In this document: positions 37,384-47,500 of the stretch, in pieces
Numbering within the stretch: position 1 is the first letter of the stretch
Layout: each line of letters opens with the position of its first letter
Source of the DNA: Scandinavium goeteborgense
GTDB taxonomy: Bacteria; Pseudomonadota; Gammaproteobacteria; Enterobacterales; Enterobacteriaceae
Direction: 5' to 3'
Assembly (NCBI RefSeq): GCF_003935895.2
Contig: NZ_CP054058.1
Span: 186,001 to 250,000, forward strand
Length of the DNA stretch: 64,000 nucleotides
Notes under the pieces: model-generated
What the model saw: the letters and a program-made list of their open reading frames with translations, nothing else
Told to the model about the DNA's origin: nothing
The model's database searches: none
Position numbers and translations under genes: made by a program

Positions 37384-39362
37384 AAGCTGTTGTATTCGCC
37401 TATCACGATATGGGTTGCACGGGCATTCAGGCCCTGCTTGACGCCGGATATGACATTGCGGCCATCTTTACTCACCCGGATAACGCCGGTGAAAATACCT
37501 TCTTCGGCTCGGTAGCACGTCTGGCTGCCGAGCAAGGGATTGCCGTTTACGCCCCGGACGATGTTAACCATCCGCTGTGGGTCGAGCGTATTCAGGCCCT
37601 CGCGCCGGACATGATTTTCTCTTTCTACTATCGCAACCTGCTGAGCGACGCCATCGTCAGCACCGCGAAACACGGTGCCTTCAACCTGCACGGCTCCCTG
37701 CTGCCGCAGTATCGCGGTCGCGCCCCGCTGAACTGGGTGCTGGTTAACGGCGAAAAAGAGACCGGCGTTACCCTGCATCGCATGGTGAAACGCGCAGATG
37801 CGGGCAACATTGTCGCGCAGCAGAAAGTCCAAATAACCGATGCTGACGTGGCCATGACCCTGCACCGCAAACTCTGCACCGCGGCCCAGTCGCTGCTGCG
37901 TGATGCGCTGCCGCAGATTGCGACCGGCAATATCACCGAAATCGTTCAGGATGAAAGCCGGGCGACTACCGTGAAGGGCCGCACACCGGAGGACGGGCGT
38001 CTGAACTGGGAACTGTCCGCAGAATCCCTGCACAACCTGGTCCGCGCGGTGTCCGATCCGTGGCCCGGCGCGTTTGGCTTTGTAGGCACTAACAAATTTA
38101 TCGTCTGGAAATCCCGCGTGCGTCACGACGTCGCTGCGGCGAAGCCGGGCACCGTCATGTCTGTCTCTCCGCTGGTGGTTGCCTGCGGGAACGGCGCGCT
38201 GGAAATTATCACCGGCCAGACCGACAAAGGCGTCTACATGCAGGGCGCACAGCTGGCGCAGTCTCTGGGTCTGGTGACCAGTGCGCTGCTGTCGAGCAAA
38301 CCGTTTGTGGCGGTCAAACGTCGCACCCGCGTGCTGATCCTCGGCGTGAACGGCTTCATCGGTAACCATCTCACCGAACGTCTGCTGGCAGATGATAACT
38401 ACGAAATTTACGGCCTGGATATCGGCTCTGACGCCATCAGCCGTTTCCTCGATTGCCCACGTTTCCACTTCGTTGAAGGCGATATCAGCATCCACTCCGA
38501 GTGGATCGAATATCACATCAAGAAATGCGACGTGGTGCTGCCACTGGTCGCGATTGCCACGCCGATTGAATACACCCGTAATCCGCTGCGCGTGTTTGAA
38601 CTCGATTTCGAAGAGAACCTGAAGATCATCCGTGACTGTGTGAAATACAACAAGCGCATCATCTTCCCGTCCACCTCCGAAGTGTACGGCATGTGTACCG
38701 ACAACAACTTCGACGAAGATGCGTCTAATCTGGTTGTCGGCCCTATCAACAAACAGCGCTGGATTTACTCGGTGTCCAAACAGCTGCTCGACCGCGTGAT
38801 TTGGGCATACGGCGACAAAGAAAACCTGAAATTCACCCTGTTCCGTCCGTTCAACTGGATGGGGCCGCGTCTGGATAACCTGAACGCCGCGCGGATCGGC
38901 AGCTCACGCGCCATCACCCAGTTGATCCTCAACCTGGTGGAAGGCTCGCCGATTAAGCTTATCGAAGGCGGTAAGCAGAAACGTTGCTTCACCGATATCA
39001 GCGACGGTATCGAAGCATTGTTCCGCATCATTGAGAACAAAGACGGGCGCTGCGACGGGCAAATTATCAACATCGGTAACCCGGAAAACGAAGCGAGCAT
39101 CAAAGAGCTGGCTGAACTGCTGCTCGACTGCTTTGAACGTCACCCGCTGCGTAACCAGTTCCCTCCGTTTGCGGGCTTCCGCGACGTTGAGAGCAGCGAC
39201 TACTATGGCAAAGGTTATCAGGACGTTGAGCACCGCAAGCCGAGTATTCGCAACGCCAAACGTTGCCTCGACTGGCAGCCAACGGTGGAAATGCAGCAAA
39301 CGGTAGAACAGACCCTGGACTTCTTCCTGCGCACCGTTGAGTTAACGGAAACCCAAAAATGA
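37380..39362 (+). CDS. arnA: Bifunctional UDP-glucuronate decarboxylase / UDP-L-Ara4N formyltransferase
   Basis: A 660-residue fusion enzyme of the same length as E. coli ArnA. The N-terminal formyltransferase (about 1-300) has the N102-x-H104 motif ([18 protein letters not shown]) and D140. The C-terminal SDR domain (about 315-660) has the NAD motif [10 protein letters not shown] and catalyses oxidative decarboxylation of UDP-glucuronate. Four-base overlaps with arnC and arnD imply coupled translation. Confidence 0.98.
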   Translation: MKAVVFAYHDMGCTGIQALLDAGYDIAAIFTHPDNAGENTFFGSVARLAAEQGIAVYAPDDVNHPLWVERIQALAPDMIFSFYYRNLLSDAIVSTAKHGAFNLHGSLLPQYRGRAPLNWVLVNGEKETGVTLHRMVKRADAGNIVAQQKVQITDADVAMTLHRKLCTAAQSLLRDALPQIATGNITEIVQDESRATTVKGRTPEDGRLNWELSAESLHNLVRAVSDPWPGAFGFVGTNKFIVWKSRVRHDVAAAKPGTVMSVSPLVVACGNGALEIITGQTDKGVYMQGAQLAQSLGLVTSALLSSKPFVAVKRRTRVLILGVNGFIGNHLTERLLADDNYEIYGLDIGSDAISRFLDCPRFHFVEGDISIHSEWIEYHIKKCDVVLPLVAIATPIEYTRNPLRVFELDFEENLKIIRDCVKYNKRIIFPSTSEVYGMCTDNNFDEDASNLVVGPINKQRWIYSVSKQLLDRVIWAYGDKENLKFTLFRPFNWMGPRLDNLNAARIGSSRAITQLILNLVEGSPIKLIEGGKQKRCFTDISDGIEALFRIIENKDGRCDGQIINIGNPENEASIKELAELLLDCFERHPLRNQFPPFAGFRDVESSDYYGKGYQDVEHRKPSIRNAKRCLDWQPTVEMQQTVEQTLDFFLRTVELTETQK

Positions 39363-40255
39363 TGAGAAAGGTTGGCTTACGCGTTGATGTGGATACCTTT
39401 CGCGGCACTCGCGATGGCGTCCCCCGCCTGCTGGACATTCTTCAGCGGCACGACATTCAGGCCAGCTTCTTTTTCAGCGTCGGGCCGGACAACATGGGGC
39501 GTCATTTATGGCGCCTGTTGAAGCCGAAATTCCTGTGGAAGATGCTGCGCTCGCGCGCGGCATCGCTGTATGGCTGGGATATCCTGCTGGCGGGCACCGC
39601 CTGGCCGGGGAAAATCATCGGCGCGGCGAATGCCAACGTCATCCGCGCCACCGCGAAGGCGCATGAGGTCGGGCTGCACGCCTGGGATCATCATCGCTGG
39701 CAGTTGTGGAGCGGCGTCTGGAGCGAAGCGCAGCTGGAGCAGGAAATCGGCCGCGGTTTGCAGGCGCTGGAAGGGATTATCGACGCGACCGTCACCTGTT
39801 CTGCCGTCGCAGGCTGGCGGGCGGATGCCCGCGTGGTAAACGCCAAAGAAGGTTTTGAGTTTCTCTACAACAGCGACTGTCGCGGCACACGTCCGTTCCT
39901 GCCGATTCTGCAAAATGGCAAGACGGGTACGGTGCAAATCCCGGTCACGTTACCAACCTGGGACGAAGCCGTGGGTAGCCGCGTCAGCGCAGAAGATTTC
40001 AACGACTGGCTGATTGAGCGCATCCATAAAGACCGGGGCGTGCCGGTTTACACCATTCATGCCGAAGTGGAAGGCATTATTGGCGCAGAACACTTTGAAA
40101 GCCTGATACGGCACGCGGCGGAAGAGGGCATCACGTTTTGCCCGCTGAGCCAGCTGTTGCCGGAGGATTTTAGTACGCTACCAAAAGGGAACGTGGTGCG
40201 AGGCGAACTGGCAGGCCGGGAGGGCTGGCTGGGACAAGAACAATTATTGGGTTAA
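39359..40255 (+). CDS. arnD: 4-deoxy-4-formamido-L-arabinose-phosphoundecaprenol deformylase
   Basis: A 298-residue polysaccharide deacetylase (NodB-like) enzyme that removes the formyl group from the lipid-linked sugar. Metal and catalytic motifs are [13 protein letters not shown] at the N-terminus and LHAWDHH. The ATG overlaps the arnA stop (ATGA); a second ATG at 39362 would work equally well. It acts at the inner membrane between ArnC and ArnT. Confidence 0.97.
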   Translation: MMRKVGLRVDVDTFRGTRDGVPRLLDILQRHDIQASFFFSVGPDNMGRHLWRLLKPKFLWKMLRSRAASLYGWDILLAGTAWPGKIIGAANANVIRATAKAHEVGLHAWDHHRWQLWSGVWSEAQLEQEIGRGLQALEGIIDATVTCSAVAGWRADARVVNAKEGFEFLYNSDCRGTRPFLPILQNGKTGTVQIPVTLPTWDEAVGSRVSAEDFNDWLIERIHKDRGVPVYTIHAEVEGIIGAEHFESLIRHAAEEGITFCPLSQLLPEDFSTLPKGNVVRGELAGREGWLGQEQLLG

Positions 40256-40260
40256 GGTCT

Positions 40261-41916
40261 ATGAAATCCTTACGTTTAAGCGCATCACTGCTGTTTTTAT
40301 TCGCGCTGTATTATGTGGTTCCCCTGAATTTCCGCCTTTTGTGGCAGCCGGATGAGACCCGTTACGCGGAAATCAGCCGCGAAATGCTGGCCTCCGGTGA
40401 CTGGCTTGTGCCGCACTTCCTCGGCCTGCGTTACTTCGAAAAACCGATCGCCGGATACTGGATCAACAGCATCGGTCAGTGGCTCTTTGGTCATACCCAT
40501 TTTGCCGTGCGCTTTGGTGTGGTCTTCTCCACCGCCTGTACTGCACTGCTGGTAGCGTGGCTGGCGTGGAAAATCTGGCGAGACAAACGCACCGCGATAT
40601 TGTCTGCTGTCATCTTTATGACCGCTTTCCTGGTGTACGGCATCGGCACCTACGCGGTGCTCGACCCGATGATTGCCCTGTGGTTGATGCTTGCCCTGTG
40701 CAGCTTCTGGGGAGCATCTCAGGCGCAGACCCGCGGCGGCAAACTCGGCGGCTACGTGCTGTTGGGCATCGCCTGCGGCATGGGGGTGATGACCAAAGGT
40801 TTCCTTGCGCTGGCGGTACCGGTCATCGGCGTACTGCCGTGGGTGATTGTGCAAAAACGCTGGAAAGAAGTGCTGCTCTGGGGCTGGGTGGCTGTTCTGG
40901 TGTGTATTCTCACGGTGCTGCCGTGGGGGCTGGCTATCGCCCAGCGCGAACCGGATTTCTGGCGCTACTTCTTCTGGGTCGAACACGTCCAGCGCTTTGC
41001 TCAGAGTGACGCGCAGCATAAAGCCCCATTCTGGTACTACATTCCGTTCCTGATTGCGGGCAGTCTGCCGTGGCTGGCGCTGTTGCCCGGTGCGCTGAAA
41101 ACGGGCTGGAAAGAACGCGATTCACAGCGCAGCACCTTCTATTTGCTGGGCTGGGTGGTGATGCCGCTGTTGTTCTTCAGCATCGCCAAAGGCAAGCTGC
41201 CGACCTACATTCTGCCGTGCTTTGCGCCGCTGGCGATACTGATGGCGCGCTATGCGCTGGATGCGGCCGACAGAGGGGCGAAGGCGCTGCGCTACAACGG
41301 TATGATCAACATCGCGTTCGGCCTGATTGGGCTGGTGGCGGTGCTGGTGGTGTCGCCGTGGGGCCTGTTGTCGAAGCCGGTATGGAACGATATCGAGCTG
41401 TATAAATGCTTGCTAGCGGCGGTGGCCTTTGGTGCCTGGGCGCTGGTCGGCTGGCTGTCGATTCGTGACGGCGTGCAGCGCTGGCCGCTGGCCGCCTGTT
41501 GTCCGTTGGCACTGGCGTTGCTGATTGGCTTTGCCATTCCGGACCGCGTGATCGACAGCAAACAGCCGCAGTTCATCACCGATATCGTCAGCGAACAACT
41601 GGTGCCGAGCCGCTACGTGCTGACCAACAGCGTCGGCGTTGCCGCTGGGCTGGCGTGGGAGCTTAATCGCAGCGACGTGATGATGTTCGGCCAGCAGGGC
41701 GAGCTGAAATACGGCCTGGCGTACCCGGATGCGAAAGGGCGTTACCTCGCCAAAGATGATTTCGACAGCTGGCTGGCGACGCATCGTGCGCAAGGGCCGG
41801 TGTCGCTGGTGCTACAGTTGAACAGAGGTCAGAAACTCGAGGAGCTGGGATTGCCGAAAGCCGATAACGTCTACGAGATGAGCCGGATGGTCTTCTTGCA
41901 GTATCTGACGCAATGA
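40261..41916 (+). CDS. arnT: Undecaprenyl phosphate-alpha-L-Ara4N transferase
   Basis: A 551-residue inner-membrane GT83 transferase that moves L-Ara4N to lipid A phosphates on the periplasmic face, the final step of the pathway. About 12 membrane helices and a C-terminal periplasmic domain are visible; the acidic motif [10 protein letters not shown] in the first periplasmic loop is the catalytic signature. The stop overlaps arnE by ATGA. Confidence 0.97.
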   Translation: MKSLRLSASLLFLFALYYVVPLNFRLLWQPDETRYAEISREMLASGDWLVPHFLGLRYFEKPIAGYWINSIGQWLFGHTHFAVRFGVVFSTACTALLVAWLAWKIWRDKRTAILSAVIFMTAFLVYGIGTYAVLDPMIALWLMLALCSFWGASQAQTRGGKLGGYVLLGIACGMGVMTKGFLALAVPVIGVLPWVIVQKRWKEVLLWGWVAVLVCILTVLPWGLAIAQREPDFWRYFFWVEHVQRFAQSDAQHKAPFWYYIPFLIAGSLPWLALLPGALKTGWKERDSQRSTFYLLGWVVMPLLFFSIAKGKLPTYILPCFAPLAILMARYALDAADRGAKALRYNGMINIAFGLIGLVAVLVVSPWGLLSKPVWNDIELYKCLLAAVAFGAWALVGWLSIRDGVQRWPLAACCPLALALLIGFAIPDRVIDSKQPQFITDIVSEQLVPSRYVLTNSVGVAAGLAWELNRSDVMMFGQQGELKYGLAYPDAKGRYLAKDDFDSWLATHRAQGPVSLVLQLNRGQKLEELGLPKADNVYEMSRMVFLQYLTQ

Positions 41917-42251
41917 TCACCGCGCTCTCTCTGCTGCTGGCAAGCCTCCTGAGCTGCGTCGGGCAGCTGTGCCAGAAGCAGGCTACTCACGCCTCACCGT
42001 CCGGTCGGCGTGGGCGGCACATCGTGTTATGGCTGGGCCTGGCGCTGCTGGCGCTCGGCGGCGGCATGGCGCTGTGGCTGGTGGTGTTACAGCGTTTACC
42101 CGTCGGCATTGCGTATCCGATGCTGAGCCTGAATTTCGTCTGGGTGACGCTGGCGGCGAAGATTATCTGGCATGAGCCGGTATCGCGCCGTCACTGGCTC
42201 GGCGTGGGGTTGATCATTCTGGGGATTCTGGTGCTGGGAGCAAGCCGCTGA
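41913..42251 (+). CDS. arnE: Undecaprenyl phosphate-L-Ara4N flippase subunit ArnE
   Basis: A 112-residue four-helix membrane protein of the small EamA/DMT type. With ArnF it flips undecaprenyl phosphate-L-Ara4N to the periplasmic side. The start overlaps arnT and the stop overlaps arnF (TGATG), so the three are translationally coupled. Confidence 0.95.
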   Translation: MITALSLLLASLLSCVGQLCQKQATHASPSGRRGRHIVLWLGLALLALGGGMALWLVVLQRLPVGIAYPMLSLNFVWVTLAAKIIWHEPVSRRHWLGVGLIILGILVLGASR

Positions 42252-42622
42252 TGGGGATTATCTGGGCGTTACTGAGCGTGATTCTGGTCAGTGCGGCACA
42301 GTTGCTGCTGCGCAGTGCGATGCTGACGCTGCCTGCGGTGAGCGACATCGGCACGCTGCTGTGGAATGTATTGCATTTCCAGCCGGGGACCAGCGCGTTG
42401 TTGCTCGGCTTGGGTGGCTATCTGGCGTCGATGGTGTGCTGGTTCTTCGCCCTGAAACGTTTGCCGCTGGCGAAGGCGTACGCGCTATTGAGTCTGAGCT
42501 ATATCTCGGTCTGGGCGGCGGCGTTGATACTGCAAAACGAAGCCTTTTCCTGGCCAGGGCTGGCGGGAGTGCTGCTGGTGATGGCGGGAGTAATGACGAT
42601 ATTTACGCCGCAACGGCGATAA
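42251..42622 (+). CDS. arnF: Undecaprenyl phosphate-L-Ara4N flippase subunit ArnF
   Basis: A 123-residue partner of ArnE with four predicted helices. It is the last gene of the operon; 13 bases after its stop a palindromic repeat pair begins, beyond which the ape genes converge. Confidence 0.95.
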   Translation: MGIIWALLSVILVSAAQLLLRSAMLTLPAVSDIGTLLWNVLHFQPGTSALLLGLGGYLASMVCWFFALKRLPLAKAYALLSLSYISVWAAALILQNEAFSWPGLAGVLLVMAGVMTIFTPQRR

Positions 42623-42635
42623 CGTTCAGTGATTT

Positions 42636-42717
42636 CCCTCTCCCTAACCCTCTCCCATAGGGAGAGGGAATAGTACTGCTTTCACCCTCTCCCTTTGGGA
42701 GAGGGCCGGGGAGAGGG
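42636..42717. repeat. CCCTCTCCC palindromic repeat, inverted pair (copy 4)
   Basis: Units at 42636-42668 and 42685-42717 separate the convergent arn and ape operons. They have the same design as copy 1, including the CCGGGGAGAGGG arm. Confidence 0.87.
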
Positions 42718-42736
42718 TGAGTGCGAAAAGAAAACC

Positions 42737-43315
42737 CTACGCCACCCACTCAATCGTCTGCGCTGAAACGTCAAACGGGGTCGGCGTACACACTGCCAGA
42801 CTCAACCCGTCACACTGCAAATCACTCACGTGCAGATGCAGCGGCGCGGTGCTGTCGTGGCTGACAATCTGCCAGGCGCTGCCGCCGCGCTGTTTCACCA
42901 TCGCTTCCTTTCGTGTCCAGATCCGCCAGAACGCGGCCAGACGATGCTCTTCAGCTTCCCGCTCAATTTCGAGATGCTCATTGTTGGTAAACGTGGCATT
43001 CGCCAGCTGACGCCACTGTGGGCGAGGGCGCAGCGCTTCGATATCACAACCCACTTCGCCTTCATCGCTCAACAGCAGGGCGATGTTGTCGCCGCTGTGG
43101 CTCAGGTTAAACCACAGCGCATGGTTATCGTCAAACCCCGGTTTACCCTGCTCGCCAAAGCGAATCTCCGGCAACGGCGAAACGGCGTGGCACAGCAGCG
43201 CACGCCCGGCAAGCCAAGCGCTGCGGCGCTTTCCGTCTGGCGCGCATTCAGCGAGCGCCGGCGGCAGTGTTGCCGTACTTAGGGTCGAAATCTTTCCGAG
43301 GAACAGCCGATACAT
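42737..43315 (-). CDS. acpT: Holo-ACP synthase 2 (4'-phosphopantetheinyl transferase)
   Basis: A 192-residue Sfp/AcpT-type phosphopantetheinyl transferase. It has the metal-binding motif EVGCDIE and the WTRKEAMVK block. Its ATG lies two bases after the apeR stop (TAA-AG-ATG), so it is the last gene of the ape operon and should activate the carrier proteins ApeE and ApeF. In E. coli O157:H7 AcpT acts on ACPs of the equivalent island, which supports this role. Confidence 0.95.
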   Translation of the reverse strand: MYRLFLGKISTLSTATLPPALAECAPDGKRRSAWLAGRALLCHAVSPLPEIRFGEQGKPGFDDNHALWFNLSHSGDNIALLLSDEGEVGCDIEALRPRPQWRQLANATFTNNEHLEIEREAEEHRLAAFWRIWTRKEAMVKQRGGSAWQIVSHDSTAPLHLHVSDLQCDGLSLAVCTPTPFDVSAQTIEWVA

Positions 43316-43317
43316 CT

Positions 43318-44547
43318 TTACTCCCAGCGTTTGATGACAATCGAGGTGTTGATCCCGCCGAAGGCGAAGTTATTGCTCTGCAAAAACTCACAATCAATAG
43401 CCCGTGACTCTCCCATAATGTAGTCCAGATCGCCACATAGTTCGTCAGGTTGTTGCAGGTTAAGCGTCGGCGCGAACCAGCCTTCACGCATCATTTGCAG
43501 GCTCATCCACGCTTCCAGCGCGCCGCACGCCCCGAGCGTATGGCCGAAATAACTCTTCAGCGACGAGATAGGCGTCTGGTTACCGAACACCGCGGCAGTG
43601 GCCTGACTTTCGGCGATATCGCCGCGATCAGTCGCCGTACCGTGTGCTGAAATATAGCCGATATCTGACGGTGCAAGGCCCGCCTGACGCAGCGATTGCT
43701 CCATGCAAATCTGCATCGTTTCACGCTGCGGCTGGGTGATGTGGGCCGCATCGCAGTTGGTGGCGAAACCAACAATCTCACCAAAGATAGTCGCGCCGCG
43801 TGCTTTGGCATGCTCAAGTTCTTCCAACACCAACGTGCCCGCGCCTTCACCGATAACCAGTCCGTCACGGTTCACATCGAATGGCGACGGCGTGGTGCCC
43901 GGCGCGTCATTGCGCTGGCTGGTGGCGAACAGGGTATCAAACACCGCCGCTTCCGACGGGCACAGTTCTTCCGCGCCGCCAGCGACCATCACCGTTTGAT
44001 AACCGTGGCGAATGGCTTCGTATGCGTAGCCGATGGCCTGGCTGCCGGAGGTACAGGCGCTGGACGTGGGGATCACGCGTCCGCGCAGGCCGAAGAACAA
44101 GCCAGTGTTGACCGCGGTGGTGTGCGGCATCATCTGCACGTAGGTGGTGCCGGTGATGTTGTTGGTGTGTTTTTCGGTGAGCATGGTGGCGAACTCGCTC
44201 ACCGGGCCGGTGCTGCCGGTAGACGAGCCGTAGGCAATCCCGGTTTCACCGTTGGTCAGCACCGGGTTTTCCAGCAGCCCGGCCTGTTCCAGTGCCAGTT
44301 CGCTGGCGCGGGTCGACATCAGCGACACGCGGCCCATCGCACGAATGCGTTTGCGGGTGTAGTGCGCAGGCAGCGAAAAATCATCAATCGGCGCGCCGAG
44401 CAGGGTGTGCAGCCCGTCGTAAATCTGCCACTCCGGCATTTTACGCACCGCATTTTGATAGCCGCGCAGGCGTTCAGATACGCTCTGCCAGTTCTCGCCA
44501 AACGCGGTCACGCCGCCCATGCCGGTAATGACCACGCGACGGGTCAT
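43318..44547 (-). CDS. apeR: Aryl polyene ketosynthase ApeR (FabF-like)
   Basis: A 409-residue beta-ketoacyl-ACP synthase. The catalytic triad is complete: cysteine in TSSACTSGSQ, histidines in SAHGTATDRGD and YFGHTLGACGA. In characterised APE systems this second ketosynthase works alongside ApeO:ApeC, probably at chain initiation. Its ATG overlaps the apeQ stop by four bases. Confidence 0.92.
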   Translation of the reverse strand: MTRRVVITGMGGVTAFGENWQSVSERLRGYQNAVRKMPEWQIYDGLHTLLGAPIDDFSLPAHYTRKRIRAMGRVSLMSTRASELALEQAGLLENPVLTNGETGIAYGSSTGSTGPVSEFATMLTEKHTNNITGTTYVQMMPHTTAVNTGLFFGLRGRVIPTSSACTSGSQAIGYAYEAIRHGYQTVMVAGGAEELCPSEAAVFDTLFATSQRNDAPGTTPSPFDVNRDGLVIGEGAGTLVLEELEHAKARGATIFGEIVGFATNCDAAHITQPQRETMQICMEQSLRQAGLAPSDIGYISAHGTATDRGDIAESQATAAVFGNQTPISSLKSYFGHTLGACGALEAWMSLQMMREGWFAPTLNLQQPDELCGDLDYIMGESRAIDCEFLQSNNFAFGGINTSIVIKRWE

Positions 44548-45275
44548 AACATGCCTCCATTGATGGAAATCACCTGGCGGGTGACGTAGCCCGCAATATC
44601 AGACATCAAGTAGCTGGCAAGCCCGGCGACTTCCTCGGCCTGGCCCATGCGTTTCATTGGGATCATGCTCATGGCCTCTTTTTGCGCCGCCTCTTCCATG
44701 TCGATCATCCCGGTATCAATCAGCCCCGGTGCGATGCAGTTGACGGTGATTTTGCGTTTCGCCAGCTCAATCGCCAGCGCTTTGGTGGCACCGATGATCC
44801 CGGCTTTTGCCGCGCTGTAGTTGACCTGGCCACGGTTGCCCATCAGCCCGGACACGGACGATAGCGTAATGACACGCCCGCCGGACCGCAGGCCAATCAT
44901 CGGCATGATGCACGGCTGAATGACGTTGTAGAAGCTGTCGAGATTGGTGTGGATTACGCTGTCCCAGTCGTCGTCGCTCAGCGCCGGGAATGCGCCGTCA
45001 CGGGCGATGCCCGCATTGCTGACCACGCCGTACCATGCGCCGTGCTGTTCGATATCTGCTTCAAGCACTTCACGACATTGTTCACGATTGCCGACGTCAA
45101 ACTGCAACAGGCGGCCTGCGCCCCCGGCACTTTCAATGGCGTTCAGGGTGTCCTGCGCGCCTTGCTCATCGCGGAGATAATGCACGCCAACGGTAAACCC
45201 GTCGGCCGCCAGTGTGAGCGCAATCGCGCGGCCAATACCCTTGCTGGCCCCGGTGACCAGAACTGAACGACTCAT
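44544..45275 (-). CDS. apeQ: Aryl polyene 3-ketoacyl-ACP reductase ApeQ (FabG-like)
   Basis: A 243-residue SDR reductase: TGASKGIG nucleotide loop, VSNAG, and Ser/Tyr/Lys (LSSVSGLMGNRGQVNYSAAK). It reduces the keto group in each APE elongation round. The start at 45275 (MSRSVLVTG) overlaps the apeP stop by ATGA; the longer frame upstream lies inside apeP. Confidence 0.93.
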   Translation of the reverse strand: MSRSVLVTGASKGIGRAIALTLAADGFTVGVHYLRDEQGAQDTLNAIESAGGAGRLLQFDVGNREQCREVLEADIEQHGAWYGVVSNAGIARDGAFPALSDDDWDSVIHTNLDSFYNVIQPCIMPMIGLRSGGRVITLSSVSGLMGNRGQVNYSAAKAGIIGATKALAIELAKRKITVNCIAPGLIDTGMIDMEEAAQKEAMSMIPMKRMGQAEEVAGLASYLMSDIAGYVTRQVISINGGML

Positions 45276-45748
45276 GATGACGACCCTTGTTGAAAAAGCG
45301 TGGTTAATTCTTCTGTTGTCGGCTGGAAGGTGTTCACGCGCCCGGTGGCGAGCGTCTCGCCGTCGGCGGTAATCACACATTCAAAGCTGCCGAACCGTTC
45401 GTCCTGCATCAGCAACGAGACGGTGATATCGAGCACGCTTTCGGCGTGAAATTCGCCGGAAACACACTTCAGCTCGCGCGCGCCCAGCACCATGCCGAGC
45501 GTGATTTGCGCTTCGCCTTTCTGCTGACGGTGCCAGCCGGACCAGACGCCAACGGTCTGCGCCATCAGTTCCAGCGCGTACCAGCCCGGCAGTTTGCCGC
45601 TGGTATCGAGGAACGGGGCGAGCACGCCCGTGCGGTTAACGGTCACCTGACAAACGGCCTGTTCGTCGGTGACATTTTTGACCGTTTCCAGCAGCAGCAT
45701 CGGCGCGTTGTGCGGCAGATAATGGCCTGGCGTTAAATAGTGGCTCAT
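45272..45748 (-). CDS. apeP: Aryl polyene hot-dog dehydratase ApeP
   Basis: A 158-residue hot-dog fold protein of the FabA/FabZ dehydratase type, with LPHNAPMLLLE near the N-terminus and LPGWYALELMAQTVG on the central helix. In studied APE systems ApeP pairs with ApeI to dehydrate the hydroxyacyl chain without later reduction, giving the conjugated polyene. It overlaps apeO and apeQ by four bases each. Confidence 0.9.
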   Translation of the reverse strand: MSHYLTPGHYLPHNAPMLLLETVKNVTDEQAVCQVTVNRTGVLAPFLDTSGKLPGWYALELMAQTVGVWSGWHRQQKGEAQITLGMVLGARELKCVSGEFHAESVLDITVSLLMQDERFGSFECVITADGETLATGRVNTFQPTTEELTTLFQQGSSS

Positions 45749-46914
45749 GCCGTTCTCCCGAGCAGAATGCTGGCGTTGTTGCCGCCAAAGGCGAAGGAAT
45801 TAGACAGAATGACCGGGCGCGTTAGCGGCTGCGGCGTGGTGAGTAACCCGCAGGCGGGCAGCGTCGGGTCTACCGGTGCGTGGCTGAAATCCTGCGGCGG
45901 AAGCGGCAGGTTGCGCGTGAGAATCAGCCAACTCAGCGCCGCTTCGGTAATACCCGCCGCGCCGAGGGTGTGTCCGGTCAGATGTTTGGTGGAACTGCAC
46001 GGCACGCTCTCGCCAAACAGCGCGTTCACCACCTGGGATTCCACCTGGTCGTTGAGCGGTGTAGCGGTGCCATGCAAATTGATATAGCCCACGTCCTGCG
46101 GCGACAGCCCGGCGTCATTCAGCGCCTGCTGAATCGCGCGGATCGCGCCTTCTCCCTGCGGATGCGGGGCAGAAATATGGTGTGCGTCGCTGGATTCGCC
46201 AACGCCGAGCAGCGCAATCGGCTGTGGTTCGCGGGTGAGCAGCATCAGCGCCGCGCCTTCGCCAATGGTAATGCCGCAGCGGTCACGGCCAAACGGCTGG
46301 CAAAGGGCGGTGGAAAGGGATTCCAGACTGTTGAACCCGTTTACCGGCATTCGGCTCAGGGTATCGGCTCCGCCGACAATCGCCACGTCGACCAGCCCGG
46401 CGTCAATCAGACGGCGGCCGCTGATCATCGCGCGAGCGCTGGAAGAGCAAGCGGTGGAGAGCGTGTAGGCCGGGCCTTCGAGCTGCAGCCAGTTGCGCAG
46501 GAAACGCGATGGGTCGCCCAACTCCTGCTGACCGTAGCGCCAGTCGAGGTTTTCTTTGCCATTCAGCGTCAGGTTGGCGTGAATATCACCTTCATCAAGC
46601 CCGGACGTGCTGGTGCCCATGACAACGGCCACCCGGTCGCGACCGAAGCGGGCAATGGCCTCATCAACCTGCGGCTGAATCTGTTCGAGCGCCGCCAGCA
46701 GCAGCTGGTTATTGCGGGAACGGTGTCCGGCAAACGCCTCGGGGATCGGCGGTAATTCACCGTCCACGCCGCCGAGTACCGCGGGCACATCGCCCTGCAA
46801 CCAGCCATCGCGTGGGCGCATACCCGGCGCCACGCCAGCGCGCAGGTTGGCGGCAATGTCATCCGGCGTCCTGCCCAGCGCGTTAATCATTCCTGAGGCA
46901 GCAATGTAGATCAT
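45745..46914 (-). CDS. apeO: Aryl polyene ketosynthase ApeO
   Basis: A 389-residue ketosynthase with intact Cys (STACSSSARA), His (LHGTATPLND) and second His (LTGHTLGAAG). It forms the elongating ketosynthase together with the chain-length factor ApeC. One base separates the apeN stop from its ATG (TGAGATG). Confidence 0.92.
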   Translation of the reverse strand: MIYIAASGMINALGRTPDDIAANLRAGVAPGMRPRDGWLQGDVPAVLGGVDGELPPIPEAFAGHRSRNNQLLLAALEQIQPQVDEAIARFGRDRVAVVMGTSTSGLDEGDIHANLTLNGKENLDWRYGQQELGDPSRFLRNWLQLEGPAYTLSTACSSSARAMISGRRLIDAGLVDVAIVGGADTLSRMPVNGFNSLESLSTALCQPFGRDRCGITIGEGAALMLLTREPQPIALLGVGESSDAHHISAPHPQGEGAIRAIQQALNDAGLSPQDVGYINLHGTATPLNDQVESQVVNALFGESVPCSSTKHLTGHTLGAAGITEAALSWLILTRNLPLPPQDFSHAPVDPTLPACGLLTTPQPLTRPVILSNSFAFGGNNASILLGRTA

Positions 46915-46915
46915 C

Positions 46916-47500
46916 TCAGTCGCCCAGATTTTGAATGGTGATGTGGTAGTTGAACACGTGCTGTTCGATGCTGATGGGCTGGCGCTGGCCTTTGCGCTGC
47001 AGGTAGGTAATTTCCGTCACCAGTTTGCCCTGAGCATTGCGAAGCTCACGTTTATCACCGTTGTCGGTGAGCGTCCAGCCTTTCGGTAGCTGCGGCGTCC
47101 ACGCGCTAATCGGCCAGTGGCTCAGCATCACGTCGGCCAGCACCTGGCTTGCCGGTGGCAGCTGTGGCACCACAATCGACTGCTCGGTGTGAATGCCTTT
47201 CTCGTCATAGGTCACGAGGAACAGGCGAATGCCCACCGACGACAGCCCCGCGAGGGTCAGCTTTTTATCATCGGCGTTGAGCATCACCAGCAATGACTGG
47301 GATTTACCGTTAAAGCTGCCGGTTAACAACTGCAGGGCGCTGACCGCCGGGGTAATGCCCGGCGGCGGGAGCGTAATTTGCGTCCCCGGTTGCAGCCACG
47401 CCTGCGGGCGACCGCTTTCATTCTGCGGCGAATGGCTACAGCCGGTGAGCGCCAGCACCGCCGCGAGGGCGAGGCCATGCCAGAAGGTGCGTATCATCAT
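46916..47500 (-). CDS. apeN: APE-cluster lipoprotein ApeN (DUF3261-like)
   Basis: A 194-residue predicted lipoprotein with the lipobox LTGC near residue 21. The remainder is soluble and beta-rich. It lies between exporter ApeM and ketosynthase ApeO, overlapping apeM by ATGA, so it probably takes part in moving the pigment to the outer membrane. The biochemical role is unknown. Confidence 0.87.
   Translation of the reverse strand: MMIRTFWHGLALAAVLALTGCSHSPQNESGRPQAWLQPGTQITLPPPGITPAVSALQLLTGSFNGKSQSLLVMLNADDKKLTLAGLSSVGIRLFLVTYDEKGIHTEQSIVVPQLPPASQVLADVMLSHWPISAWTPQLPKGWTLTDNGDKRELRNAQGKLVTEITYLQRKGQRQPISIEQHVFNYHITIQNLGD

Noticed and set aside
43696-44589. Long open frame antisense to apeR
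   Set aside because: Low-complexity Gly/Arg/His shadow of the ketosynthase gene.
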